Source of the DNA: Halomicrobium sp. LC1Hm
GTDB lineage: Archaea; Halobacteriota; Halobacteria; Halobacteriales; Haloarculaceae
Assembly (NCBI RefSeq): GCF_009617995.1
Contig: NZ_CP044129.1
Coordinates: forward strand, 2,108,001 to 2,172,000
DNA: 64,000 bases
Reading direction: 5' to 3'
Shown: one piece after another, positions 9,361 through 19,130 of the stretch
Layout of the letters: each line of letters starts with the position of its first letter
Numbering within the stretch: the stretch's first letter is position 1
Notes under the pieces: generated by a model
What the model was told of the DNA's origin: nothing
The model's input: only the letters and a program-made list of their open reading frames with translations
The model's database searches: none
Program-made: the position numbers and the translations under genes

Positions 9361-10236
9361 CTACTCGTAGCACTCGCTTTCGACGCGTTCGTCGTAGAGC
9401 CGCTGGAGGAGCTTCGTCATCGGTCCGGTGCCCACGTCGATGCCGTCGACGGTGGCGACGGGCCGGATCTCCCACGTCGAGTTCGTCAGGAACGCCTCGT
9501 CTGCCTCGCGAACGTCGTCGACGGTGTACGTCCCGGTCTCGACGGGGAAGTCCTCGGCGTCGGCCAGTTCCATCACGACCGAGCGAGTGACGCCGGGCAG
9601 CAGGTCCAGTTCGCTGGCGGGCGTTCGCAGGCCGGCCTCGGTGACGAAAAAGAGGTTGCTGGTGGCACCCTCGACGACGTTGCCGTCGGTGTCGCGCAAC
9701 AGCGCCTCGTCGGCCTGGAACCGGTCGGTCGCGGCGCGGCGCAGTTCCAGCCGAGCGAGGATTCCGTTGAGGTAGTTGTGGGTCTTGGCGTCGGCCGAAA
9801 GCGCCGCGTCGGGCACCCGTCGGGTCTTGACCGTCTGTACGTCCGCCGGATCGTCCCAGACTGACTCGCCCTCGGTCCCGCCGCGTGGAAGCTCGCGGAC
9901 GACGACGACGATCGACGGATCGACCGTCTCGTCGGGCGTCAACTTCCCGGGCTGGACGCCGCGGGTGACAGAGAGTTTGACGTAGGCGTCGTCGAGGTCG
10001 TTGGCGACGAGCGTCTCCTCGACGCGGTCCCGGAGGTCGTCGGGCACTGCGTCGCCGAAGCCGAGCGTCTCGGCGGTCCGCTGGAGGCGCTCGCGGTGGG
10101 CCGTCCACTCGAAGGGAACGCCGCCGTAGGCTCTGATCGTCTCGAAGGCCGCGTCACCGTACTGGAAGCCGCGGTCTCTGACGGAGACGCTCGCTTCGCT
10201 CGCCGGAACGAGATCGCCGTTTACGTGGTATTGCAT
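9361..10236 (-). CDS. pabC: Class IV aminotransferase, probable aminodeoxychorismate lyase
   Basis: PLP enzyme of fold type IV, 291 residues. It shows the family pattern [26 protein letters not shown], the Schiff-base Lys in AKTHNYLNGI, and EGATSNLFF for the phosphate cup. The position as last gene of pabB-pabA-pabC suggests it releases p-aminobenzoate and pyruvate from aminodeoxychorismate. Branched-chain or D-amino-acid aminotransferase activity cannot be excluded from sequence alone. It overlaps pabA by 16 bases, so the genes are translated from one transcript. Confidence 0.82.
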   Translation of the reverse strand: MQYHVNGDLVPASEASVSVRDRGFQYGDAAFETIRAYGGVPFEWTAHRERLQRTAETLGFGDAVPDDLRDRVEETLVANDLDDAYVKLSVTRGVQPGKLTPDETVDPSIVVVVRELPRGGTEGESVWDDPADVQTVKTRRVPDAALSADAKTHNYLNGILARLELRRAATDRFQADEALLRDTDGNVVEGATSNLFFVTEAGLRTPASELDLLPGVTRSVVMELADAEDFPVETGTYTVDDVREADEAFLTNSTWEIRPVATVDGIDVGTGPMTKLLQRLYDERVESECYE

Positions 10237-10868
10237 TGGAGACAGAAGTTCTCGATCATCGTCTTGCCACCGTCGGTGAGGATGCTCTCGGGGTGGAACT
10301 GGACGCCGACGTGGGGCCGCTCGCGGTGGCGCACGCCCATGACGATGCGGCGGTCGCCCTCGGCGTCGTCTCCGGCGTCCCCGTCGGTCGCAGAAACCGT
10401 GGCCGCGGTCTCTTCGAGCACGTCGGGCAGTGCGGTTCGCTCGACGGCCAGAGAGTGGTAGCGACCGACCTCGAAGGGATCGGGCAGGTCCGCGAACACG
10501 CCCGTCCCGTCGTGGGTGACCGTCGAGGACTTGCCGTGGACGACCGACTCCGCGTGACCCACCTCGGCACCGTTGGCGCTACACAGCGCCTGGTGGCCCA
10601 GACAGACCCCGAGCGTCGGGTACCGGAGCCGCGAGAAGACCGGCATCGAGACGCCGGCCGCCTCGGGGGTTCCGGGGCCGGGCGAGACCACGATTCCGTC
10701 CGGGTCGAGGCGTTCGATCTCCGCGATCGAGACCGCGTCGTTGCGCCGGACGAGCACGTCGTCGGGACCGCCGCCGAGGCGTTCGACGACCTCGCCGACG
10801 TACTGGACGAGGTTGTAGGCGAAGGAGTCGTAGTTGTCGATCACCAGAATCGTCGGCGCGACGCTCAT
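10221..10868 (-). CDS. pabA: Glutamine amidotransferase subunit of aminodeoxychorismate/anthranilate synthase
   Basis: Class I glutaminase of 215 residues that supplies ammonia to the chorismate-binding subunit. The catalytic triad is visible: Cys in GVCLGHQ, and His and Glu in VQFHPES. It starts with the typical [13 protein letters not shown] and has SPGPGTP. An acidic insert ([11 protein letters not shown]) near residue 170 is a haloarchaeal feature. Its start overlaps the pabB stop (ATGA) and its end overlaps pabC. It could serve as either a TrpG- or PabA-type subunit; the neighbouring class IV aminotransferase favours PabA. Confidence 0.85.
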   Translation of the reverse strand: MSVAPTILVIDNYDSFAYNLVQYVGEVVERLGGGPDDVLVRRNDAVSIAEIERLDPDGIVVSPGPGTPEAAGVSMPVFSRLRYPTLGVCLGHQALCSANGAEVGHAESVVHGKSSTVTHDGTGVFADLPDPFEVGRYHSLAVERTALPDVLEETAATVSATDGDAGDDAEGDRRIVMGVRHRERPHVGVQFHPESILTDGGKTMIENFCLQCNTT

Positions 10869-12340
10869 CGCTCGGCCTCCACGGTCATCTCGGCGTCGGC
10901 GTCGAGTGCCTCGTCGACGGCGTTGATCAGTGCCCGCCCCTTCGCGAGGGTCTCGTCGTACTCCTTGCGGGGGACGGAGTCGTGAACGATTCCCGCGCCC
11001 ACCCGGAGGTAGTACCGGGACTCGTAGCGCACCAGCGTCCGGATGAGGATGTTCAGCGTCGCCCGGTCGTCGAACCCGAAGATCCCGACCGAACCGGTGT
11101 AGGGGCCGCGTCGGGTCGCTTCCAGTTCGTCGATGATCTCCATCGTCCGGGGCTTGGGGGCACCAGTGATCGTCCCGCCGGGGAAGACGGCGGCGACGGC
11201 GTCGGCGAGGTCCATCCCGTCGCGCAGGCGGCCCTCGACCTTCGAGACGAGGTGCATCACTTCGGAGTAGCGGTCGACCCGCCGGTAGTCGGTCACCTCG
11301 ACGCTGCCGAACTGACTGACCTTGCCGAGGTCGTTGCGTTCGAGATCGACCAACATCGCGTGTTCGGCCCGCTCTTTCTCGTCGTCGAGTAGCTCCGCTT
11401 CGAGGTCGGCGTCGTCTTCTGGCGTGTCACCTCGCGGGCGCGTGCCGGCGATCGGCTCCGTCTCGACCACCCCACCGTCGCGGTGGAGCAGCAGCTCGGG
11501 GCTGGCGCTCACGAGATCCACGCCCGGGAACTCCACCAGCGCCGAGTAGGGGGCCGGATTGACCGTCCGGAGGGCGTCGAAGGCCGCGACGGGGTGGACG
11601 GCCGCCGAGGCGACGAGGCGCTGGGAGACGTTTGCCTGGAAGGTGTCGCCGTCACGGACAGCGTCCTGGACGGCCCGCACGCGGTCGGCGTACTCCTCGG
11701 GCGTGCAGTCGCTCTCGAACCGCGCGTCGTCGGCCGCCGAAGGCGGGTCGCCGACCGACGGATCGCCGTCGACGGCCGCCCTGGCCAGCTCCAGCGCGTG
11801 CTGGCGGCCGAACTCGTAGGCCAGCGCCGGCCGTTCGAACTCGTCGAGGCGCGGACAGGCGGTCACGCGGAGTGTGACCTCGTCGCCGCGGGGCTCCTCC
11901 CAGGCGGCGATCCGGTCGTAGGTCGCGAGCTGGAGGCGCGGGAGCGCACGATCACGGAGCGCGTCGTCGGGCAGTGTCTCCAGTTCGCGGGCCACATCGT
12001 AGGAGAGCCACCCGATCACCCCACACGGATACGGAACGTCGCAGTCGCCACGCGCGAGGTCGTCGGCGTCGACGGCGTCGGCCAGGGCGGCCAGCGAGTC
12101 GGCCTCGCCGGGGCCGACCTCGTGGAAATCAGCTGGCATCGTCGCGAAATAACCCCAGCCGGACTGGCCGCCGGTCGTCCCGAGGTAGACGCCGCCGGCC
12201 CCGTCGCCGTCGCGTGCGCGCCGATAGGCGGCGAACGGATCCGAGACGGTGACGCGAACCTCGACGGGAACGCGGGCCGCGGGACCAGCGTCGGCGGCGA
12301 TCGAGCGGAACGCGTCCCTGTCGGTGACGACAGTAGGCAT
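10865..12340 (-). CDS. pabB: Chorismate-binding synthase component I (PabB/TrpE type)
   Basis: A 491-residue enzyme that aminates chorismate. The C-terminal chorismate-binding domain shows [22 protein letters not shown], and [19 protein letters not shown]. Most aminodeoxychorismate synthases have Lys in PIKGT; this one has Ala (PIAGT), as in anthranilate synthase, so the product is not certain from this motif. The operon with a class IV aminotransferase favours PABA synthesis. The start at 12340 ([11 protein letters not shown]) is supported by a TATA-like aattatc at 12365-12370 on this strand, 25-30 bases upstream, fitting a leaderless mRNA; an earlier in-frame start would add 26 unrelated residues. 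Confidence 0.8.
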   Translation of the reverse strand: MPTVVTDRDAFRSIAADAGPAARVPVEVRVTVSDPFAAYRRARDGDGAGGVYLGTTGGQSGWGYFATMPADFHEVGPGEADSLAALADAVDADDLARGDCDVPYPCGVIGWLSYDVARELETLPDDALRDRALPRLQLATYDRIAAWEEPRGDEVTLRVTACPRLDEFERPALAYEFGRQHALELARAAVDGDPSVGDPPSAADDARFESDCTPEEYADRVRAVQDAVRDGDTFQANVSQRLVASAAVHPVAAFDALRTVNPAPYSALVEFPGVDLVSASPELLLHRDGGVVETEPIAGTRPRGDTPEDDADLEAELLDDEKERAEHAMLVDLERNDLGKVSQFGSVEVTDYRRVDRYSEVMHLVSKVEGRLRDGMDLADAVAAVFPGGTITGAPKPRTMEIIDELEATRRGPYTGSVGIFGFDDRATLNILIRTLVRYESRYYLRVGAGIVHDSVPRKEYDETLAKGRALINAVDEALDADAEMTVEAER

Positions 12341-12460
12341 TACCGAACAGAAAGCGCCAGGCAGATAATTCCCTTGCGGTCGACGGTCACGCCGTCGGCT
12401 GTCGATCTGTGAGAACACCGCGACTCCGGCGACGGCTGGAAGCGGCGACTGCCGGCAGTG

Positions 12461-12928
12461 TCAAAAGGAGTTCGCCTGTTCGATCCACCCGGAGACTCTG
12501 TTGGGTGAGAGGTCGGTGGCCTCGCCCAGTTCGTCGGCGTCGGCCGCCGCGAGCTCCGAGACGGTCGAGATTCCGGCGTTCTCCAGTCGCTCCGCGTAGG
12601 CCGGTCCGATCCCTTTGATCTCGGTGACCGGCGCGTCGTTCTCGACCGACGGCGCGTCGTCGGACTGCTCCGTGGAGGGCGTCGCAGTCGCTTCGGTTTC
12701 GTCGTCCGCGTCGGCCTGCTCGCCGACGGTCTCGGACTCGGTAGTCCCGTCCGCGTCGTGCGTTGCCCCTGCGGTGTCAGTGTCGGTCCCCTTGACGGCG
12801 TCCTCCGACTCCGTCGACGGCTCGCGCTCGACGGTCACGTCGACGTCCTGGGGAGCGTTGGCCCCGGCGGACGGCGACCCCGAAGCGTCGAGCCCGAGTG
12901 CCGATTTCAGTTTCTGCAACAGACCCAT
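12461..12928 (-). CDS. Helix-hairpin-helix protein with acidic linker
   Basis: A 155-residue protein in three parts. The first 14 residues (MGLLQKLKSALGLD) can form an amphipathic helix. About 80 residues of low-complexity Asp/Glu/Thr/Ala linker follow. The last 55 residues form a helix-hairpin-helix pair (TEIKGIGPAYAERLENAGIS, then a second hairpin with SPNRVSGWI) like those in DNA repair proteins and in ribosomal-type HhH domains. It probably binds DNA without sequence specificity; no enzyme domain is present. It lies between aroE and pabB on the same strand. Confidence 0.65.
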   Translation of the reverse strand: MGLLQKLKSALGLDASGSPSAGANAPQDVDVTVEREPSTESEDAVKGTDTDTAGATHDADGTTESETVGEQADADDETEATATPSTEQSDDAPSVENDAPVTEIKGIGPAYAERLENAGISTVSELAAADADELGEATDLSPNRVSGWIEQANSF

Positions 12929-12983
12929 GTGGGGGGCTACTGGTCGCCGACACTTAACACCTTCCGGGTTAGTGGCAACGTTC

Positions 12984-13781
12984 TCACAGGCGATCCCGGA
13001 GTGCGTCGTTCATCGCCGCGACCGGTGCGGACACACCGGTCCAGCGCTCGAACGCTTCGACGCCCTGGAACAGGAGCATCCACGCGCCGTCGACGGTCGT
13101 CGCACCGGCGGCGTCGGCCGCCCGGAGCAGTCGCGTCTCGATCGGCGAGTAGACGGCGTCGAGGACGGACAGATCGCCGTGGAGGGCGTCGGCCGGCACC
13201 GGGGTCGCGTCCTCGTCCATCCCGACGCTGGTACAGTTGACCAGCACGTCCGCGTCGGCGACGGTGTCGTGCAGTTCGTCGAGTCCGTGGCCGGTCGCCC
13301 CCGGCACGTCCGCGGCGAGGTCGTGAGCGCGCTCGACGGTCCGGTTGGCGATCCGGACGGACATCCCCTCGTCGGCCAGCCCGAACGCGACCGCCCGACC
13401 GGCACCGCCCGCGCCGACCACGACTGCGGTGCCGTCGAGGGCCACGTCGTGACGGCGGAGCGCGCGCACGGCACCGACGGCGTCCGTGTTGTAGCCGCGT
13501 GGCTCGTCGCCGGTCAGATCGACCGTGTTGACCGCGCCGATCCGCTGGGCCAGCGGATCCGGGTCGACGGCCTCGAAGGCCGCCTGCTTGAACGGGATCG
13601 TGACGTTCAGCCCCGTGACTCCCAGCGTCCGGGCGCTCTGGATGGCGGCGGCGGCCGCGTCTTCGTCCGGCTCGAAGGTGACGTAGCGAGCGTCCATGTC
13701 GAGCTGTTCGTAGGCCGCTTCGTGCATCGGCGGCGACAGCGAGTGACCCACCGGGTTCCCGATCAGACCGAACACGTCCAT
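12984..13781 (-). CDS. aroE: Shikimate dehydrogenase
   Basis: Reduces 3-dehydroshikimate to shikimate with NADPH, a step toward chorismate, the substrate of the pab genes downstream. At 265 residues it has the usual length. Visible motifs: [13 protein letters not shown] (substrate Ser), VTIPFKQ (catalytic Lys), RGYNTDAVG (Asn, Asp) and the dinucleotide loop GAGGAGRA. The start at 13781 gives the family N terminus [11 protein letters not shown]; the frame extends upstream but without family similarity. Cytoplasmic. Confidence 0.93.
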   Translation of the reverse strand: MDVFGLIGNPVGHSLSPPMHEAAYEQLDMDARYVTFEPDEDAAAAAIQSARTLGVTGLNVTIPFKQAAFEAVDPDPLAQRIGAVNTVDLTGDEPRGYNTDAVGAVRALRRHDVALDGTAVVVGAGGAGRAVAFGLADEGMSVRIANRTVERAHDLAADVPGATGHGLDELHDTVADADVLVNCTSVGMDEDATPVPADALHGDLSVLDAVYSPIETRLLRAADAAGATTVDGAWMLLFQGVEAFERWTGVSAPVAAMNDALRDRL

Positions 13782-13889
13782 ACCTCCTGGGCACGCGCGG
13801 TGGATATCAAAGACACGGTCGCGACGACCGACGACCACTCGCCGGCCGTTTCGCAAGCTTTTCGGACGGACCTATCCAGGGGAGTGGTA

Positions 13890-15311
13890 GTGAGCCGCCT
13901 TCGTCATCCACTGGTCCAGATCGGAGTCGCAGCCGGGCTGACAGCCCCCTGGATGGTGCTGTTCGTCTACAACACGCTGGTCGGCGTCGGTCTGCTTGCC
14001 GGCAGCGTCGTCCACCTCGGCACCCTCCCGGAGGTCGCTCTGACGGGGGTCGCCGTCCTCGGTGCGTCCTTCCTGCTGGCGTGGGGTGCCGAGACGGCGG
14101 AGAAAGACGTGCCGCGTGCCTTCGCCATCGCCGTCCTCGCGGTGCTGGCCGTCGCCCCGGAGTACGCCGTCGACGCGCTGTACGCCTGGAACGCCGGTGC
14201 CGGTGGCGCGACGACCGAGGCCTGTAACGCGCTCTCACCGGCCGCTATCGAGGCCGGCGAGACGGCGCTTGCGGGAGCCTGCCACGACGCCAACCTCGCC
14301 GTGGCCAACATGACCGGCGCGAACCGCATCCTCATCGGGATCGGCTGGGCCGGGATCGCCGTGTTCACGGTCTGGCGGGCCTTCGAGACGAAAGATCCCG
14401 CCGTCCAGGACCGCGAGGGATGGCTCGGCGACTCGGTCCAGCTCGACACCGACATCGCGACCGAGATCACGTTCCTCTTTGCCGCGACGGTCTGGGCCTT
14501 CCTGGTGCCACTGGGCGGCGGCATCGACATCCTCGATACGGTCGTCCTCGTGGGGCTCTACGTCGCCTACATCGCGTTGATCCTCAAGTCCGACATCGAA
14601 CAGGGCGAGGAACACGTCGGCGTCCCCAGGTACCTCCAGCAGTGGCCGCTGCCGTGGCGACCCCTGTCCGTGATCGTGCTGTTCGTCTACTCCGGCGTCG
14701 TGATCTTCACGGCCGTCGAGCCGTTCGCCCACGGGCTCGAACAGATCGGGATCGACAACGGGATCCCGCAGTTCTTCATGATCCAGTGGGTCGCCCCCCT
14801 GGCCAGCGAGTCGCCGGAGCTGATCGTCGTCGCGGTGCTGGTCAACAAGGCCCGCTCGACGGCCGGCTTCAACGCCCTGATCTCCTCGAAGCTCAACCAG
14901 TGGACGCTGCTGATCGGGACTCTCTCGGTCGTGTTCTCGATCTCGTACGGGGCCTACGGCGTCCTGCCGTTCGACGCGAAGCAGGCCGCCGAAATCTGGA
15001 TCACCGCCGCCCAGTCGTACTTCGCGCTGGCGATCCTCAGTAACTTCGAGATCAGCATTCGCGAGGCGCTCGTCCTCTTTGGCCTGTTCATCTCGCAGGT
15101 AATCTTGGAGTTCGTCCTGATCCGCGAGTGGCTGGCTCTGCCCGTCGACAGCTACGAACTCCTGCTGGTCTACACTGCGGTCTACATGGTCGCCGGGACG
15201 GCGCTGCTGATCAAGCGTCGCAAGTCGGTGCAGTTGCTGTTCGGGTTGACCGCCGACGCGGTCCGTGACGCGACAGACCGTGAGACCGTCCACGAGGAGT
15301 TCGCGGACTGA
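13890..15311 (+). CDS. Sodium/calcium exchanger-family membrane transporter
   Basis: Integral membrane antiporter of the CaCA superfamily, 473 residues with about 11 hydrophobic segments. The two alpha repeats are recognisable from their acidic cores: APEYAVDALYAW in the first half and ASESPELIVVAVLVN in the second. It probably exchanges Na+ or H+ for Ca2+ or another divalent cation. The start is the GTG at 13890 (or GTG 13884); the much longer open frame upstream is an antisense artefact over aroE. Its stop overlaps the ATG of dtdA (TGATG). Confidence 0.82.
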   Translation: MSRLRHPLVQIGVAAGLTAPWMVLFVYNTLVGVGLLAGSVVHLGTLPEVALTGVAVLGASFLLAWGAETAEKDVPRAFAIAVLAVLAVAPEYAVDALYAWNAGAGGATTEACNALSPAAIEAGETALAGACHDANLAVANMTGANRILIGIGWAGIAVFTVWRAFETKDPAVQDREGWLGDSVQLDTDIATEITFLFAATVWAFLVPLGGGIDILDTVVLVGLYVAYIALILKSDIEQGEEHVGVPRYLQQWPLPWRPLSVIVLFVYSGVVIFTAVEPFAHGLEQIGIDNGIPQFFMIQWVAPLASESPELIVVAVLVNKARSTAGFNALISSKLNQWTLLIGTLSVVFSISYGAYGVLPFDAKQAAEIWITAAQSYFALAILSNFEISIREALVLFGLFISQVILEFVLIREWLALPVDSYELLLVYTAVYMVAGTALLIKRRKSVQLLFGLTADAVRDATDRETVHEEFAD

Positions 15312-16672
15312 TGCTCGCCGTCGTCGTCTCGCGGTCGGACTCGGCCTCCGAACACGTGGGCGAACAGCTGCTCGATCTGGTCGAGTGGACAGAGACGGTC
15401 GACGAAGAGCTGCCAGACGGCGACGGTGGCGGCACTGTCTACCGTCGGGACGGGGTCGAACTCCGAACGTTCGACGCGATCCACCTCGACCTCGAATCGG
15501 TCGCGACGGCCTTCGACGACCCCGACCTGCTCGTCTTCGCGTCGCGCCACGCCAGTGAGACGGGGCCGCTCCTGACCGCACATCACACGGGCAACTTCGG
15601 GCCGGCAGAGTTCGGCGGCGCGGACGGCGTCCTCGCCCGTGCCTGCCCGAACGCACACCGCAGGGTCGTCGAGGCGCTCGAATCGTTCGCGCCCGAGGGC
15701 TACGAGGCGGGGATGGAGGCGACCCACCACGGCCCAAGCGTCGTCGGCGCTCCCTCGATGTTCGTCGAAGTCGGGAGCGACGAGCCCCAGTGGGACGACG
15801 CCGACGCCGCGCGGGCGGTCGCGCGGGCGATCCTCGCGCTGGAAGACACCGAGCCCGACACACCACGAGAGAACGGGACGCGTCGCCACCTCGTGGGCTT
15901 TGGCGGGGGCCACTACGCGCCCAGGTTCGAGCGCGTCCTGCGCGAGACCGACTGGGCGATCGGCCACGTCGGTGCCGACTGGGCGCTGGACGCGATGGGC
16001 GATCCACGGGACAACCGGACCGTGATCGAGCGGGCCTTCGAGGAGAGCCGCGCCGACTACGCACTGCTGGAGGCCGAGCGACCGGCACTGCGTGAGACGA
16101 TCGAAGCCCTCGGCTATCGGGTCGTCGACGAGACGTGGGTCCGCGAGACCAGCGGCGTCTCGCTGGGACTGGTCGACCGACTGGAAGCCGCCATCGGACC
16201 CATCGACGACGGCCTCCGGTGTGGCGAGCCCGCGAGAACCCACGACGCTGACTTCGTCGTCTGGGACCCGTCTGGGGAGTTGCTGGCCAGAGCGAGCGGG
16301 ATCGACCGGGAACGGACCCGAGCGGTCGTCGCCGAGACGGCGCTGGCGTTCGACACCGAACAGAACGGGACCGAAGTCGTCGGCCCCGTGGCGCTGCCAG
16401 CGCCCGACGACCGCGAGCCTATCGTCGAGGGGCTCACTGCGGTCCTGGCACAGTCGTACGACGAGGTCGTTCGGGACGGCGATTGCCTCCGGGCGCGCGA
16501 AACGGCCTTCGATCCGTCGCTGGCCCGCGAGTGCGGCGTGCCCGAAGGCCCGAAGTTCGGCCAGCTTTCGGCCGGCCACTCGGTCGAGGTCGACGGCGAG
16601 ACCGTCGACCCCGCGGACGTGGTCCGGGAGCGCGTCGACGAGTTCGAACTCCCAGAAGTACGGTCTGCGTAA
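15311..16672 (+). CDS. dtdA: D-aminoacyl-tRNA deacylase, archaeal type (DTD2)
   Basis: Hydrolyses D-amino acids from mischarged tRNA. The 453-residue protein has the family motifs FASRHASETGPLLTAHHTGN, EATHHGPS and GFGGGHYAPR, whose histidines are implicated in metal binding. Start and stop overlap by one base with the exchanger gene before it. The C-terminal third (about residues 310-453) is an additional haloarchaeal part of less clear role. The gene sits next to ftsZ1, an arrangement common in haloarchaea. Confidence 0.88.
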   Translation: MLAVVVSRSDSASEHVGEQLLDLVEWTETVDEELPDGDGGGTVYRRDGVELRTFDAIHLDLESVATAFDDPDLLVFASRHASETGPLLTAHHTGNFGPAEFGGADGVLARACPNAHRRVVEALESFAPEGYEAGMEATHHGPSVVGAPSMFVEVGSDEPQWDDADAARAVARAILALEDTEPDTPRENGTRRHLVGFGGGHYAPRFERVLRETDWAIGHVGADWALDAMGDPRDNRTVIERAFEESRADYALLEAERPALRETIEALGYRVVDETWVRETSGVSLGLVDRLEAAIGPIDDGLRCGEPARTHDADFVVWDPSGELLARASGIDRERTRAVVAETALAFDTEQNGTEVVGPVALPAPDDREPIVEGLTAVLAQSYDEVVRDGDCLRARETAFDPSLARECGVPEGPKFGQLSAGHSVEVDGETVDPADVVRERVDEFELPEVRSA

Positions 16673-16774
16673 CTGTTCGGCCCGGAATCGGCCGCCGCCG
16701 TCGAAATACGTCAGCCAGTCGTCAGACAGCAGGGGAACACTAATAAGCGCTCGTTTGTTATCGGCGTTCAAATT

Positions 16775-17944
16775 ATGGACTCCATAATCGACGACGCAAT
16801 CGACGAGGCCGAGGAGGAGCGGGACGGAGGCGATCCCGCTTCTGAGGGGCCCGACCAGGACCAGAGTTCGACCACGCCAGACGCCACGAACACGTCTGGG
16901 ACGATGACCGACGAAGAGCTGGCCGACGTGGTCAAGGACCTCGAAACCAAGATCACCGTCGTCGGCTGTGGGGGCGCGGGCGGCAACACGGTTACCCGAA
17001 TGATGGAAGAGGGGATCCACGGCGCGAAGCTCGTGGCCGCCAACACCGACGCCCAGCACCTCGCCGACGAGGTCAAGGCCGACACGAAGATCCTCATCGG
17101 CAAGAAGCGCACCGGCGGCCGCGGTGCCGGCTCGGTCCCGAAGATCGGCGAGGAGGCCGCCCAGGAGAACATCGAAGACATCCAGCAGTCCATCGACGGC
17201 TCTGACATGGTGTTCGTCACCGCTGGACTGGGTGGCGGGACCGGGACCGGTGCCGCCCCCGTCGTCGCACAGGCCGCACAGGAGTCCGACGCGCTGACGA
17301 TCTCGATCGTCACCATCCCGTTCACTGCAGAGGGCGAGCGACGCCGCGCCAACGCCGACGCCGGCCTCGAACGCCTCCGTGCCGTCTCCGACACCGTCAT
17401 CGTCGTCCCCAACGACCGCCTGCTCGACTACGCTCCCTCCATGCCGCTGCAGGACGCGTTCAAGATCTGTGACCGCGTGCTGATGCGCTCGGTCAAGGGG
17501 ATGACCGAACTGATCACCAAGCCCGGCCTCGTCAACGTCGACTTCGCCGACGTTCGCACCATCATGGAGAACGGCGGCGTCGCGATGATCGGCCTCGGGG
17601 AGTCCGACAGCGAGAACAAGGCCCAGGACTCGATCCGCTCGGCGCTTCGCTCGCCGCTGCTGGACGTGGAGTTCGACGGTGCCAACTCCGCGCTGGTCAA
17701 CGTCGTCGGTGGCCCCGACATGTCCATCGAAGAAGCCGAGGGCGTCGTCGAGGAGATCTACGACCGGATCGACCCCGACGCTCGCATCATCTGGGGCGCG
17801 AGCGTCAACCAGGAGTTCGAGGGGAAGATGGAGACCATGATCGTCGTCACCGGCGTCGAGAGCCCGCAGATCTACGGCCAGAGCGAGGCCGAACGCGAGA
17901 AGGCCGCCCAGCAACTCGGCGAAGACATCGACTACGTCGAGTAG
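16775..17944 (+). CDS. ftsZ1: Cell division protein FtsZ, type 1
   Basis: Tubulin-like GTPase that forms the division ring. The 389-residue protein has the G1-type loop [13 protein letters not shown], the tubulin signature [12 protein letters not shown], and the synergy-loop region [14 protein letters not shown] 45-residue acidic N-terminal extension with Asp/Glu/Ser/Thr precedes the domain, as in haloarchaeal FtsZ1. Type 1 is assigned by synteny with secE and spt5 downstream. A TATA-like actaataag lies about 30 bases upstream, so the message is probably leaderless. Confidence 0.93.
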   Translation: MDSIIDDAIDEAEEERDGGDPASEGPDQDQSSTTPDATNTSGTMTDEELADVVKDLETKITVVGCGGAGGNTVTRMMEEGIHGAKLVAANTDAQHLADEVKADTKILIGKKRTGGRGAGSVPKIGEEAAQENIEDIQQSIDGSDMVFVTAGLGGGTGTGAAPVVAQAAQESDALTISIVTIPFTAEGERRRANADAGLERLRAVSDTVIVVPNDRLLDYAPSMPLQDAFKICDRVLMRSVKGMTELITKPGLVNVDFADVRTIMENGGVAMIGLGESDSENKAQDSIRSALRSPLLDVEFDGANSALVNVVGGPDMSIEEAEGVVEEIYDRIDPDARIIWGASVNQEFEGKMETMIVVTGVESPQIYGQSEAEREKAAQQLGEDIDYVE

Positions 17945-18032
17945 TCCCCGACGAGCGACTCGCCCGCGAGACGGTTCTTTCGCTGCCAGCGCGACGAAAA
18001 GTACTATTTCGACCGCTCGTGAAGACGACAGT

Positions 18033-18251
18033 ATGGTGTCTGCACCGACGACGCGGAGCGGCTGGGCGACCTTCGTCAGTTCGATGATGGTGCTGTACGC
18101 GGCGATACTCCTGTCGAGTTCGGCGATAGAGCTGGTCGACAGCGTCGTTCTGGATGCGTTCTACGGGCTATCTATGGCCGTGATCGTCGCGCTGCTGGTC
18201 GTCCTGTGGCGTGGGCTCCCGGAGTTGCTCTATCGCCAGCGCGTCGAGTAG
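18033..18251 (+). CDS. Small membrane protein between ftsZ1 and secE
   Basis: A 72-residue protein with two hydrophobic segments (SSMMVLYAAILL and SMAVIVALLVVLW), separated by a short polar loop and ending in a basic tail (LYRQRVE). I do not recognise the family. It has its own TATA-like tactattt about 25-30 bases before the ATG. Its position between the division gene and the secretion/transcription pair makes a link to either possible, but nothing in the sequence shows it. Confidence 0.6.
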   Translation: MVSAPTTRSGWATFVSSMMVLYAAILLSSSAIELVDSVVLDAFYGLSMAVIVALLVVLWRGLPELLYRQRVE

Positions 18252-18325
18252 CCAACGGGAACGACGGCGGCCGAGCGGCGTCGCGGGTCACGTGACCGGT
18301 GACGCCGCGGCGAAATGCCGACCAC

Positions 18326-18333
18326 AATATAGA
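18326..18333 (+). promoter_or_regulatory. TATA-like box for secE-spt5
   Basis: The A+T-rich aatataga stands out in a G+C-rich region and lies 27-34 bases before the secE ATG, the spacing expected for a leaderless haloarchaeal transcript. Confidence 0.55.
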
Positions 18334-18359
18334 AAAGCCCCCGGTGGCTACCGGTCGGC

Positions 18360-18539
18360 ATGGACGTACCCTACGATCTCACCTCGTACGTGCGGGTGCT
18401 CAAGCTCGCCAGCACGCCCTCCTGGGAGGAGTTCTCCAGGGTCGCCCTCATCGCGGGGGCTGGCATCGTACTCGTCGGACTCATCGGATTCGTCATCTTC
18501 GTGTTGATGTCGGTCGTCCCCGGCTCTACGCCAGCGTGA
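18360..18539 (+). CDS. secE: Preprotein translocase subunit SecE (Sec61 gamma)
   Basis: A 59-residue tail-anchored subunit of the SecYE channel. It begins [20 protein letters not shown], a form typical of haloarchaeal SecE. The amphipathic helix [15 protein letters not shown] follows and then a single membrane span (about residues 32-52). The gene is short, but position and sequence fit well. It ends four bases before spt5, as in most archaea, where secE and spt5 are paired. The start is supported by the TATA-like box at 18326-18333. Confidence 0.9.
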   Translation: MDVPYDLTSYVRVLKLASTPSWEEFSRVALIAGAGIVLVGLIGFVIFVLMSVVPGSTPA

Positions 18540-18543
18540 TACT

Positions 18544-18981
18544 ATGGGAATCTACGCAGTCAAAACCACGGCCAGTCAGGAGCGCACCGTCGCAGATATG
18601 ATCATCAGCCGCGAGGAGGAGTCGATCCACGCCGCCCTCGCGCCGGACTCGCTGACCAGCTACGTCATGGTCGAGGCCGACGACGCCAGCGTCTTCGAGC
18701 GGATCTTAGACGAGATCCCCCACGCCAACGGCGTCGTCCCCGGCGAGTCCTCGCTGTCGGAGGTCGAGCACTTCCTCTCGCCGAAACCCGACGTGGAGGG
18801 GATCGCCGAGGGCGACATCGTCGAACTCATCGCCGGCCCGTTCAAAGGCGAGAAGGCCCAGGTCCAGCGCATCGACGAGGGCAAAGACCAGGTCACCGTC
18901 GAGCTGTACGAGGCGACGGTCCCGATTCCCGTGACGGTTCGCGGGGACCAGATTCGCGTGCTCGACTCCGAAGAGCGGTAA
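18544..18981 (+). CDS. spt5: Transcription elongation factor Spt5 (NusG)
   Basis: A 145-residue factor that holds the RNA polymerase clamp closed, partner of Spt4. The NGN domain (about residues 1-85, starting [18 protein letters not shown]) is followed by a KOW domain (about 90-145, [18 protein letters not shown]). Cotranscribed with secE. Hairpins follow the stop. NusG is the bacterial name of this family. Confidence 0.95.
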   Translation: MGIYAVKTTASQERTVADMIISREEESIHAALAPDSLTSYVMVEADDASVFERILDEIPHANGVVPGESSLSEVEHFLSPKPDVEGIAEGDIVELIAGPFKGEKAQVQRIDEGKDQVTVELYEATVPIPVTVRGDQIRVLDSEER

Positions 18982-18990
18982 GCGAATGTT

Positions 18991-19085
18991 CGGCGACGAA
19001 GTCGCCGATTCGCCGCGACCGAGCGAAATGAGGTCGCGGATCGTTTGCTACTACGTTTTACAAGGAGTGGGTCGCCACGCGACCC
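18991..19085. terminator. Three consecutive hairpins between convergent genes
   Basis: Three perfect inverted repeats lie in a row after spt5: 18991-18997 with 19001-19007 (7 bases), 19013-19020 with 19032-19039 (8 bases) and 19069-19075 with 19079-19085 (7 bases). Short T runs (gtttgc, cgtttta) lie between the second and third. They sit between spt5 and the minus-strand lipoprotein gene, so they may act as a two-way terminator. Confidence 0.5.
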
Positions 19086-19130
19086 CGACGCAGTAAAAGT
19101 TAGAGGCCCGACGGTCCCGATCGGGAGTCG

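Noticed and set aside
12615-13889. Long plus-strand N-terminal extension of the cation exchanger gene
   Set aside because: It runs antisense over the HhH and aroE genes, has a low-complexity Ser/Val/Arg product, and the membrane-protein similarity begins only at about 13890.
15182-17914. 910-codon minus-strand open frame opposite dtdA and ftsZ1
   Set aside because: It overlaps two well-supported genes and has no recognisable domain; an effect of few stop codons in G+C-rich DNA.
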